11,440 bases of DNA from Prevotella sp. (GTDB lineage: Bacteria; Bacteroidota; Bacteroidia; Bacteroidales; Dysgonomonadaceae). A program made the position numbers and the translations under genes. The stretch is taken from NCBI GenBank assembly GCA_031263965.1, contig JAISES010000521.1, positions 1 to 11,440 on the forward strand, read 5' to 3'. Shown here in pieces: positions 1 through 5,985 of this stretch (positions within the stretch are counted from its first letter, which is position 1; every line of letters begins with the position of its first letter). The notes beneath the pieces were generated by a model. That model was not told the origin of the DNA, ran no database searches, and was given only the letters and a program-made list of their open reading frames with translations.

Positions 1-696
1 CTTCGCCCGAACTACAAATTGCAGGAATCGATGCTCAACTTTTCGGAGTCGGCCCTGAACGATGCCGATGTTCTTCTTTATATGACAGATGTTGTAGAAA
101 AGACAGATAAGAATGAAGACTTTTTAAAAAAAGTACAGAAAGTAGATGCCCCTGTGCTCCTGCTGATAAATAAGATAGATCAGACAAACCAGCAGGAACT
201 GGAAAAATTGGTAGCTCAGTGGAACGAACTTTTACCCAAGGCCGAAATATACCCGATCTCAGCATTGAATAAGTTCAATGTGGATGTGATAAAAAACCGG
301 ATATTACAATTAATACCCGAATCGCCTCCATACTTCGAAAAGGATGCCCTGACAGACCGGCCTGCCCGCTTTTTTGTGACCGAAATAATAAGAGAAAAAA
401 TTCTTCTTTACTATCAAAAGGAAATACCGTATGCCGTAGAAGTTATAGTCGAGGAGTTTAAGGATGAAAAAGATATAATCAACATCAGGGCGCTGATAAT
501 TGCCGAACGCGACACACAAAAAGGAATTATTATAGGGCACAAAGGCGCTGCCCTTAAGAAGGTAGCGACTATGGCAAGACTGGATATAGAACGTTTCTTT
601 AATAAAAAAATATTCCTTCAAATATTCGTTAAAGTGGAAAAAGACTGGCGAAGCAGGGACAACCTGCTCCGCCAATATGGTTACCGCCTGGACTAA
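1..696 (+). CDS. era: GTPase Era, 3' part (5' end outside window)
   Basis: Era is a membrane-associated GTPase that binds the 3' end of 16S rRNA through a KH domain and helps mature the 30S subunit. The frame is open from base 1 (reading LRPNYKLQES), so the gene begins upstream. The P-loop and DxPG switch motifs fall outside the window; the first residues match the stretch that normally follows DTPG in Era. The G4 motif NKID is at 169-180 and a G5-like SAL follows in the sequence PISALN. The C-terminal KH type II domain is clear: a VEEF strand, then the GxxG loop GHKG in IIIGHKGAALKK, then the ARLDIE helix, ending in a basic WRSRDNLLRQYGY tail typical of the family. There is no frameshift, and TAA is at 694-696. 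Identification is by motif order and the overall match to Era; only the missing N terminus limits it. Confidence 0.96.
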   Translation, partial: LRPNYKLQESMLNFSESALNDADVLLYMTDVVEKTDKNEDFLKKVQKVDAPVLLLINKIDQTNQQELEKLVAQWNELLPKAEIYPISALNKFNVDVIKNRILQLIPESPPYFEKDALTDRPARFFVTEIIREKILLYYQKEIPYAVEVIVEEFKDEKDIINIRALIIAERDTQKGIIIGHKGAALKKVATMARLDIERFFNKKIFLQIFVKVEKDWRSRDNLLRQYGYRLD

Positions 697-714
697 ACTA
701 TAAGAAACTGTTTG

Positions 715-762
715 AGAAACTGTTTGAATTTTATCGAAAAATATTATTATAGGATCTGAAAA
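715..762 (+). repeat. Solo end of dispersed palindromic element (48 bases)
   Basis: Bases 715-762 start AGAAACTGTTTGAATTTTA and contain a block ending TATTATTATAGGAT. They match the reverse complement of 1458-1505 with two mismatches in 48. A partial tandem duplication, AGAAACTGTTTG at 703-714, sits immediately in front. Unlike the copy at 1309-1505, no partner end or central palindrome follows, so this looks like a truncated copy or solo terminus. It lies just after the era stop codon and may contribute to the 3' end of that transcript. It has no coding potential. Confidence 0.75.
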
Positions 763-800
763 TAACTGAAGTCATTTTGACTTTTTATAATTCAACTCTT

Positions 801-879
801 TTGTCATCCTGAGGAACGAAGGATTCCGTTTCTCCAAAACAAAATATACACGAGATGCTTCCTTCCGTCAGCATGACAA
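801..879. repeat. GTCATCCTGAG-type inverted-repeat element
   Basis: The left arm at 801-824 begins TTGTCATCCTGAGGAA. The right arm at 855-879 has a reverse complement beginning TTGTCATGCTGACGGAA. The arms pair imperfectly around a loop of about 30 bases. Short intergenic elements bearing GTCATCCTGAG ends recur in many bacterial genomes; I recognise the pattern from general knowledge, but only one copy is visible here. Open frames crossing it, which read like SFVPQDDKRVEL, are a common false-gene artefact of this repeat. It may be a REP/MITE-like unit or an mRNA-stabilising hairpin. Confidence 0.6.
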
Positions 880-889
880 AAACGAAAAT

Positions 890-1046
890 AATGTTGCAAT
901 GAACTACCCCGTTGCAAGTGCAGAAAACGCATAAATGGAAAAAAGTGTATGAACGCAACGAGCCGTTTGACTGTCGTATAGCAGTAGTTTTTGGTTTGAA
1001 TGTCCGCCAAATAAACATTGTTGTATGTCTATTTGTATGTAACAAA
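890..1046. other. Non-coding spacer between repeat and tRNA terminator
   Basis: No frame with credible protein content was found. Visible structure is limited to a direct repeat GTTGCAA (894-900 and 913-919, approximate) and an 8-base direct repeat TTGTATGT at 1021-1028 and 1033-1040. It may be decayed sequence between two repeat-family elements. Confidence 0.4.
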
Positions 1047-1086
1047 ACAAGAAAAACACCTTAATATATGACTATCAAGGTGTTTT
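1047..1086 (-). terminator. Rho-independent terminator of tRNA-Arg
   Basis: AAAACACCTT (1053-1062) and AAGGTGTTTT (1077-1086) form a perfect 10-base-pair stem with a 14-base loop. On the minus strand the stem runs into a T-rich tract (TTTTTCTTGTTTTG). It begins 13 bases downstream of the tRNA 3' end, so it almost certainly ends the tRNA transcript. Confidence 0.85.
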
Positions 1087-1098
1087 ATTATACAGAGG

Positions 1099-1170
1099 TG
1101 ACTCTGGCGGGAATCGAACCCACATCAAAGGAACCGGAATCCTTCATTTTATCCATTAAACTACAGAGCC
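1099..1170 (-). tRNA. tRNA-Arg (anticodon CCG)
   Basis: The minus strand folds into a full cloverleaf of 72 bases. The acceptor stem is GGCTCTG with CAGAGTC (one G-U pair), and the discriminator base is A. The D arm is GTTT-AATGGATA-AAAT, with the ATGGATA loop typical of arginine tRNAs. The anticodon arm is AAGGA-TTCCGGT-TCCTT, giving anticodon CCG, which reads CGG. The T arm is GTGGG-TTCGATT-CCCGC. The variable loop is short (class I). The 3' CCA is not encoded (the following bases are CCT), so it must be added by nucleotidyltransferase. A -7 box lies upstream and a terminator downstream, indicating a single-tRNA transcript. Confidence 0.95.
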
Positions 1171-1180
1171 GTTAGTGGCA

Positions 1181-1188
1181 CAAAAGTA
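1181..1188 (-). promoter_or_regulatory. Promoter -7 box of tRNA-Arg
   Basis: TACTTTTG on the minus strand fits the Bacteroidetes -7 consensus TAnnTTTG and ends 10 bases before the tRNA 5' end, leaving a short leader. No clear TTTG -33 element lies at the expected 19-base spacing. The bases after the box (TGCCA) are the same as those after the methyltransferase promoter at 3118-3125. Confidence 0.6.
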
Positions 1189-1308
1189 TAAAAATATTTT
1201 CAGCTTTTATAATTTAGCTATTCTAAATTGTGGCAAACGCACGAAAATTACGTCATTTATCTTCTTATATATTCAACTTGATATGCAGCCTTTAACCTTC
1301 GTTTCTTT

Positions 1309-1505
1309 AGAACCTGTTTGAATTTTAAAGCAAATTTTTTTTATAGGTATTTTCAGATGGATTTTTTTCTTTTTGCTTGCAGGTTTAGCGGGCTAAACCA
1401 AAAGGAAAAAGGATAAAATACGCTGAAAAGAGCATAAAAAAATTGCTAAGAAGTTTTTTTTCAAATCCTATAATAATATTTTTCAATAAAATTCAAACAG
1501 TTTCT
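1309..1505. mobile_element. Palindromic MITE-like element
   Basis: The terminal inverted repeats are AGAACCTGTTTGAATTTTA on the left (from 1309) and, as reverse complement, AGAAACTGTTTGAATTTTA on the right (ending 1505), 18 of 19 identical. Further inward, TTTTCAG (1350-1356) pairs with CTGAAAA (1423-1429). The centre is a perfect hairpin, GGTTTAGC-GG-GCTAAACC, at 1382-1399. If the ends are placed at 1310 and 1504, TTA flanks both sides (1307-1309 and 1505-1507), a possible 3-base target duplication of low information. There is no coding frame, so any transposase would act in trans. The right end is an inverted near-copy of 715-762. Transposition is inferred from structure only; a structured non-mobile intergenic repeat is the alternative. 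Confidence 0.6.
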
Positions 1506-1549
1506 TAAACTTAATTTATCCTTATTTGTCAGTCGCAAAACGAGGTTTT

Positions 1550-1567
1550 AAGACAAAGAGTTGTCTT
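1550..1567 (-). terminator. Possible terminator after the acetyltransferase gene
   Basis: AAGACAA (1550-1556) and TTGTCTT (1561-1567) form a perfect 7-base-pair stem with a four-base loop, 44 bases beyond the acetyltransferase stop. It is not followed by a T tract on the minus strand (AAAACC), so intrinsic termination is uncertain. A looser CTTGTA/TACAAG pair (1565-1570 and 1592-1597) overlaps it. Confidence 0.35.
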
Positions 1568-1611
1568 GTAGAAATAGTAAATTGCATATTATACAAGTTG
1601 AAGACAGGAAT

Positions 1612-2139
1612 TCAGCGGGATTTCTTCCGGCGGAAAGTCTTCCTCAATTTCCACCATAGACCGGTATCAGTTACTTTATATCTGACCGCCCCGCATTTTT
1701 CTAAAACTCGCATGGACGCCTGATTATCTTTATCTGTCCCGGCAATTACACTATTTACATCAGTTTGCTGCAAAGCCCATTCTGATAATGCCTTAACCAT
1801 TTCGGTCATGTACCCTTGGTTACGGTAATCCGGATTTGTGCCATAGCCTATTTCAACTTGTCCGTATTTGTCAGGCTTATGTTTGAAACAGGCACTGCCT
1901 ATTGCTTTGTTTTCCGATTTGAGAATAATCTGCCAATTAGTATACCACAGATAATGATCCGGATATTTCAGGGCTTCCTTATAATTATGCTCCATAGCCA
2001 TCAGGGTATCTTCATCCATACTTTCACAAGAAGGAGTCAGGCCTAAAGCCTGCTCCACCTTATCTGTTCCAAGCAACAACAACCGAAATTGCTCTTTCGT
2101 TAAAGGAACTATTTTTAAACGATTGGTCTCTATTATCAT
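1612..2139 (-). CDS. GNAT family N-acetyltransferase (RimJ/RimL-like)
   Basis: This 175-residue protein is of normal length for a single-domain GNAT enzyme that moves an acetyl group from acetyl-CoA to an amine. It opens with the ETNRLKIVPLT strand typical of the RimJ/RimL (Acetyltransf_3) group. The acetyl-CoA loop is at about residues 102-112, NPDYRNQGYMT, matching the R/QxxGxG/A theme with Y in place of the last small residue. The C-terminal signature DNQASMRVLEKCGA is at 138-151 (N139, S142, E147). No signal peptide or membrane segment is seen, so it should be cytoplasmic. The last ten residues are very basic (RKTFRRKKSR). The ATG at 2137-2139 lies 2 bases after the methyltransferase stop, implying co-transcription and probably coupled translation. 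The acceptor (ribosomal protein, antibiotic, metabolite) cannot be read from the sequence. Confidence 0.88.
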   Translation of the reverse strand: MIIETNRLKIVPLTKEQFRLLLLGTDKVEQALGLTPSCESMDEDTLMAMEHNYKEALKYPDHYLWYTNWQIILKSENKAIGSACFKHKPDKYGQVEIGYGTNPDYRNQGYMTEMVKALSEWALQQTDVNSVIAGTDKDNQASMRVLEKCGAVRYKVTDTGLWWKLRKTFRRKKSR

Positions 2140-2141
2140 TT

Positions 2142-2915
2142 CTATATTTTTTTACCTATATAAAATACATAACCGTAATACTGTTTATATTTTGAATACA
2201 ACTCCGCTTCACGCTTCATTAATGCGATAAAAGTCTCAACAGTTTTATTCCCCGCATATTTTTTCAGAAATTCCTCTTGCCATGTTTTTTGCGGAATAAA
2301 ATAATTATCTATCCAGCAATTTTCAGGTACTGTAAATGCAGCAACAGGGATATAGCCTGTTTTTTGCATTATCGAAATATTATGCCCGATTGTGGCAATT
2401 TCGGGAACCGCATCGACCCACCACTTTTCAATTTCAGCGGGACGCTCATTCGTAAACCATGACTCATATGTTACGGCAACATAACCACCTTTTTTGAGAA
2501 AGCCTTTCCAATAGGTTAAGCCTTTCTCAAAACCGATGTTGGCAATAGCCCCCTCAGACCAGATCAGATCTAATTCCCCGTTCTGAAATGGAAGATTTTC
2601 CATTGAACCAACGAAACCTTTTACCCTGTTTTGGAGATTTAAACGCTCTGCATTCCGGTTAAATAAAGTGATAAAACCGGGAAATAAGTCAAGCCCCGTA
2701 ATTTGGCCTTGGGTATGTTGAGCCAAAGTCATAGTTTGGCCACCTGTTCCGCAACCGAGATCGGCTATGCGTGATTTACCGGAAAGGTTATCTATAAAAC
2801 TCAGAGCCTTGATCGTTATTTCTTCGCTTCCCGGCCCTTGTCGTTTCATACCGGAAAAGTATTCGCAGATTAGATTGAAGTCGAATTCGTGAATTGATTT
2901 ATCTTCGTTACTCAT
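2142..2915 (-). CDS. Class I SAM-dependent methyltransferase
   Basis: The 257-residue cytoplasmic protein carries a Rossmann-type SAM fold. Motif I is DLGCGTGG at residues 52-59; the acidic residue that binds the ribose is D76 in TGLDLF; the motif III/IV region is [19 protein letters not shown] at about 105-122; and post-motif [13 protein letters not shown] precedes a C-terminal substrate cap rich in Trp and Tyr. From memory, the whole sequence closely resembles Bacteroides proteins with structural-genomics crystal structures but no assigned substrate (recalled as PDB 3F4K and 3KKZ); this needs an alignment. The methyl acceptor is unknown. It is first in a two-gene unit with the acetyltransferase and is preceded by a consensus promoter about 200 bases upstream. 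The chosen ATG (2913-2915) gives the MSN start I recall for those homologues. Confidence 0.9.
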   Translation of the reverse strand: MSNEDKSIHEFDFNLICEYFSGMKRQGPGSEEITIKALSFIDNLSGKSRIADLGCGTGGQTMTLAQHTQGQITGLDLFPGFITLFNRNAERLNLQNRVKGFVGSMENLPFQNGELDLIWSEGAIANIGFEKGLTYWKGFLKKGGYVAVTYESWFTNERPAEIEKWWVDAVPEIATIGHNISIMQKTGYIPVAAFTVPENCWIDNYFIPQKTWQEEFLKKYAGNKTVETFIALMKREAELYSKYKQYYGYVFYIGKKI

Positions 2916-3117
2916 AATTTTTGTATTTATTCATGTCAGGCAAAAGGGTATAATAATTCCTTTCACCGGATATGATTTGTTGTTTTAGTAAATGATATGA
3001 AAAATACTCCCGAAAGACTTTTCGAGAAAAAACGAAAGGATAATCTGTAAGCCTTTACAGACTATTTACTACACCAATATATTCTTAACTTTAGAAGTCA
3101 TAAATTGTATTATGGCA
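2916..3117 (-). promoter_or_regulatory. Long 5' leader of methyltransferase unit, with hairpins
   Basis: If transcription starts just after the -7 box at 3118, the mRNA has a leader of about 195 bases. It contains TCTGTAA-AGGC-TTACAGA (3061 to 3044, 7 perfect pairs). It also holds a segment TTTCG (3020-3024 on plus) that can pair with CGAAA at either 3011-3015 or 3033-3037, two mutually exclusive short hairpins. No known riboswitch class was recognised. Attenuation is speculative because the arms are only 5 bases. Confidence 0.3.
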
Positions 3118-3148
3118 CAAATATAGGTAAAATGATTAAATCTACAAA
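3118..3148 (-). promoter_or_regulatory. Consensus Bacteroidetes promoter for the methyltransferase-acetyltransferase unit
   Basis: On the minus strand TTTG (3148-3145) is followed by exactly 19 bases and then TATATTTG (3125-3118). This matches the -33 TTTG and -7 TAnnTTTG elements used by the primary sigma factor of Bacteroidetes. The downstream TGCCA matches the bases after the tRNA -7 box. No other gene lies between it and the methyltransferase start. Confidence 0.75.
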
Positions 3149-3257
3149 TTATACAACAAAATTGGTTTGCGAAAAATATTGATCATAATAGACTGATATA
3201 AGCTAAGATATTATTGCAATCTATTATAAAAAGTATCCGTATATAAATACCACGAAC

Positions 3258-3287
3258 AAGAGCCGTCAACGTTGTGTGACAGCTCTT
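3258..3287. terminator. Second hairpin between the two leftward units
   Basis: AAGAGC-C-GTCA (3258-3268) pairs with TGAC-A-GCTCTT (3277-3287), giving ten pairs with one mismatch and an 8-base loop. It lies downstream of the hairpin at 3303-3339 on the minus strand and may back up termination of the Sus-type operon before the promoter at 3118-3148. It has no strong T tract. Confidence 0.4.
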
Positions 3288-3302
3288 CTCGATCCGGTAT
3301 GT

Positions 3303-3339
3303 CCGTCTCAAATAACTTTGCAACGGTTATTTAAGACGG
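3303..3339 (-). terminator. Terminator hairpin of the Sus-type operon
   Basis: CCGTCT and AAATAAC (3303-3308 and 3310-3316) pair with GTTATTT and AGACGG (3326-3332 and 3334-3339): 13 pairs with one internal mismatch and a 9-base loop. It starts 26 bases after the stop codon of the last operon gene. No long T tract follows, so it may act as a 3'-end processing or stabilising structure rather than a classical intrinsic terminator. Confidence 0.6.
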
Positions 3340-3365
3340 AACCATACATACATATTTATTATAAT

Positions 3366-5018
3366 TTACTTTTTAGTGAAGTATGGGTAGAAATACATGG
3401 GTTGTCCATCTTTGCCATTTACATTGCCTGCACTGGTACCACCATTATAATTCCTAAGTATAAAACCGATAGTGACATAGCTGACATTCGTTTCATTATA
3501 CTTCAGTTTAAACGATCCGGTAGCATCATAGTCATAACTCACCATCCCCATAGGAGAAGTAAGACTTGACTGTACATAAAAACTGCCTAAAGTACTTCCG
3601 TTACCTGTGCCCCTTGAATAGGTAGTCCACATGAAGTTATAGCCTTGGGAGGTTACGCATATACGATTGATCGGGAACGACAAATTAGAGGAAGCGGGAT
3701 TGTAATTCACAACGATGTTACCGACCGATTCGTCTGCCAATATTCCTTTCAGGTAATAGGTGCTACCCGGAGTCCCTTCGATAAGACTGATGTCCAACGT
3801 TTTATTGGGAGTAGTGGTGCCGGTGGCCGAGGAGTAGTGCATCGTATAATCGCCCAGGTAATCTTCATAAGCAATGAATGTGGTAAACTCAATGACATCG
3901 GAGTAGAACACTTCGTCGCTTGTCCGCACGTATGCCCGTGCATAGTAAAGAGTTGCTATGTCCAGATTGGTAAGTTCGAACGGATAGCTACCCGAAATTG
4001 TTCCCTCAAGGATTTTGACAGGTGCACCATCTACCGTCAGGTTATCATTTGTTGTGGCATAAACCACACCTTGGTCAACGATCTGCGCTGTTTTGTACAA
4101 GTGGGAAGTAAAGGTTCCGCTGACGGAAGTCGCCGCCGACTGCAGTCCGGTTAGTTCAAGGCTGAAGAGTACGGAACCATTATAAACAAATTCTGCGTTT
4201 ACGCCCGGATCAGAAGATGTATATTTTAGAGCATTCTCGTTCCAGATAAATTCTTCCACCGTTATTCCTTTAAAAGTGAACGGTTCGTGAAGCTTTATGC
4301 CTGTCGGCGTATATACAAAAGATAGTTTTTTACTGACATCGGCGTCGTCCTCTTTATAATCAACAGTGATCGTCCGTATTGCCGAGGTCAGCGTAATGGT
4401 CGCTGTGGCTGCAGTCTCTCCATTCAGTTTGAGATCGAATGTCTTAAACAAGCTGCCGCTTTCTTCTATGAAAGCATTTGACTGCCTCACATAGCCAAGC
4501 GGATCATCGGATGGAGCTTTATACAAAAGAAGTAGGTTGCCGTTCTTTTTCCCTTTCAGGTAGATAGAGTCTTGCGTTGCTTTCAGTACGATAAATTCGT
4601 AATCACCCCCCAATCCGTCAAGGTCTGCGTTAGAGGGCTGACAGAAATAATGCAAGATGGGATTGTAGAGGTCGAACGAAAGCGTCGGGCCTTGCTCCGG
4701 TTTGATCGTCCAATAAGAGGTGACCTCTTCCCCTGCCGGTACGCCGTTCACCTCCGTGTCGCAAGCCATATTGACCTTTCCGTCCGAAAAGAATTTCCAA
4801 GACATGGCATAACCTCCCGCGTCATATTCCTTTTCGGGGTAGTAATATCCCAGCCATCCGTTGGTCGATCCGGTGAGCAAAGCTATATCGGCTTTGATCA
4901 CTTCGTCCATCCGCAGTGCGGCGTCTTTCTCGAAAATGTCCGACTCATCTCTAACACAAGCAGCGGTCATCAAAAGAACCGGAATGATGAACAGTATATG
5001 ATAAATTATTTTTTTCAT
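3366..5018 (-). CDS. DUF4302 surface lipoprotein
   Basis: This 550-residue predicted lipoprotein has a hydrophobic signal peptide ending in MTAAC with lipidated Cys21, followed by acidic residues (VRDESD) of the kind that favours export to the outer leaflet in Bacteroidetes. Residues about 28-190 fit the DUF4302 family: NGWLGYYYPE, GGYAMSWKFFSDGKV, GPTLSFDLYNPILHYF, then GLGGDYEF and LKGKKNGN. A fibronectin-III-like segment (about 310-380) runs from DQGVVYATT to YYARAYVRTSDEVFYSDVIEFTT. The remaining C-terminal 165 residues (from EDYLGDYTMHYSS) look all-beta and were not assigned. The family has no established function. It is last in the operon, 12 bases after the metallohydrolase stop. By position it is likely an accessory surface protein that binds or presents the ligand of the SusC/SusD pair; this is inference. 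Confidence 0.88.
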   Translation of the reverse strand: MKKIIYHILFIIPVLLMTAACVRDESDIFEKDAALRMDEVIKADIALLTGSTNGWLGYYYPEKEYDAGGYAMSWKFFSDGKVNMACDTEVNGVPAGEEVTSYWTIKPEQGPTLSFDLYNPILHYFCQPSNADLDGLGGDYEFIVLKATQDSIYLKGKKNGNLLLLYKAPSDDPLGYVRQSNAFIEESGSLFKTFDLKLNGETAATATITLTSAIRTITVDYKEDDADVSKKLSFVYTPTGIKLHEPFTFKGITVEEFIWNENALKYTSSDPGVNAEFVYNGSVLFSLELTGLQSAATSVSGTFTSHLYKTAQIVDQGVVYATTNDNLTVDGAPVKILEGTISGSYPFELTNLDIATLYYARAYVRTSDEVFYSDVIEFTTFIAYEDYLGDYTMHYSSATGTTTPNKTLDISLIEGTPGSTYYLKGILADESVGNIVVNYNPASSNLSFPINRICVTSQGYNFMWTTYSRGTGNGSTLGSFYVQSSLTSPMGMVSYDYDATGSFKLKYNETNVSYVTIGFILRNYNGGTSAGNVNGKDGQPMYFYPYFTKK

Positions 5019-5030
5019 ATCGTTTACTTA

Positions 5031-5957
5031 TTAATTAAGATTTATTAGATCGATCTCATCCAGGTTTGCCACGCGGCCTTCAAACCCGAGCCTCAATTCA
5101 TCGAGCGTAACCCCCCAGAAGTTTTTCAGGTAAGTGTTTATCATCTCCGTCTTTTGATTGAGGATCGTAACGCCTGCCGTTCCTGCCGTCGCCAACAACT
5201 GGGTCCAGTTGCTTTCTCCACGAACGATGTAAATTGATACGATCTCCGCAAAGTCTTCATTGGGAGAATGACTGGCATATTTGGTGACGAATCCCTTATT
5301 CCAGGCCGCTCTAGGTGTTGTACCGCTTGCGTTCCAGTCATCGCCCACATAATCGTTCTGCGAAATGAGCGCAAAAGCTTCGGGCAGCGGCTTGTTTTGG
5401 GTCAGGATGTGCGAAAACTCATGAAATGCCGTCTTAAGCACACCGGTAGCGTCCGTTCCATTGCCCGTAAAATTGGGAACTCCCACCAATTCACTCAAAG
5501 AGGGGGTTGTGAGATTCAACTCATTGATCCTTGCAAAAGTGATCTTCTGTCCGCCTTCGGCCTCACCGATAACCGTTGAGGTCGATCTGTACATACCCGA
5601 TCCGACAAGCATGATAGTCTTTGGTATATACGTTTTGGTGAAGAGCCTTCCATGCACATCGTCGTAAGTTCCCAACCACACATGCAACAAGAGTTTAGCC
5701 ATAGCGACGCTTCGTTCGTAGGTAGGCGGAACCAGATTGTACGACATGTTGTATTCCCTGTCGTCCGACCGATAGATAAAATCGATGTTGTAGGACTTGG
5801 TGTAATTATCTTCGATCCATCGATCAAGTTCATTCTGCTCGGTGGTTTTATCTACAATCACACTTTCCGAGCTCAGTCCGTCTTCTCCGCACGCCACAAA
5901 GCCAATGCCGGTGAAGAGAGACAAGAGCGTATATATTATTGTCTTTTTCATATACAT
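5031..5957 (-). CDS. Substrate-import-associated zinc metallohydrolase lipoprotein
   Basis: This 308-residue protein has a signal peptide and lipobox GFVAC (Cys23) followed by GEDG, so it is a probable surface lipoprotein. The zincin motif HEFSH is at residues 179-183 (AFHEFSHILTQ). A conserved-looking NEDFAEIV at 233-240, about 50 residues later, supplies acidic residues (D235, E238) that may be the third zinc ligand. This arrangement matches the TonB/SusCD-linked HExxH lipoprotein family (TIGR04549; related to the putative zinc-binding metallopeptidases of PF15890). Members are defined by this genomic context; their substrates are not established. The ATGs at 5957 and 5951 (MYMKK or MKK) are equally possible starts, and no Shine-Dalgarno site decides between them. 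It lies 28 bases after the SusD-like gene. A role in cutting peptide or another bond at the cell surface before import is inferred. Confidence 0.9.
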   Translation of the reverse strand: MYMKKTIIYTLLSLFTGIGFVACGEDGLSSESVIVDKTTEQNELDRWIEDNYTKSYNIDFIYRSDDREYNMSYNLVPPTYERSVAMAKLLLHVWLGTYDDVHGRLFTKTYIPKTIMLVGSGMYRSTSTVIGEAEGGQKITFARINELNLTTPSLSELVGVPNFTGNGTDATGVLKTAFHEFSHILTQNKPLPEAFALISQNDYVGDDWNASGTTPRAAWNKGFVTKYASHSPNEDFAEIVSIYIVRGESNWTQLLATAGTAGVTILNQKTEMINTYLKNFWGVTLDELRLGFEGRVANLDEIDLINLN

Positions 5958-5985
5958 TTCTGTTTTATGATAATTACTGTTTTTA

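Noticed and set aside
785..1045. Minus-strand open frames of 86 and 68 codons between era and the tRNA
   Set aside because: They run through the GTCATCCTGAG inverted repeat and give a Cys/Phe-rich, low-quality protein ending QDDKRVEL, a familiar false translation of such repeats. No promoter or start context supports them.
1099..1170. tRNA-Arg as attachment site of an integrated element
   Set aside because: No integrase gene and no repeated copy of the tRNA 3' end were seen. The tRNA 3' end points toward era, a core gene.
1526..1723. Plus-strand 65-codon frame
   Set aside because: It overlaps the 3' end of the acetyltransferase gene on the other strand, has no family resemblance and crosses the hairpin at 1550-1567.
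2941..2950. CAAAAGGGTA as a proximal minus-strand -7 box for the methyltransferase
   Set aside because: The spacing within the box is wrong (TA-CCCT-TTTG) and no -33 TTTG lies at 19 bases; the site at 3118-3148 fits far better.
3645..4154. Plus-strand 169-codon frame inside the DUF4302 gene, and similar long frames opposite the metallohydrolase, SusD and SusC genes
   Set aside because: All lie antisense to genes with clear domains and have no recognisable motifs; the higher GC of the operon produces such open antisense frames by chance.
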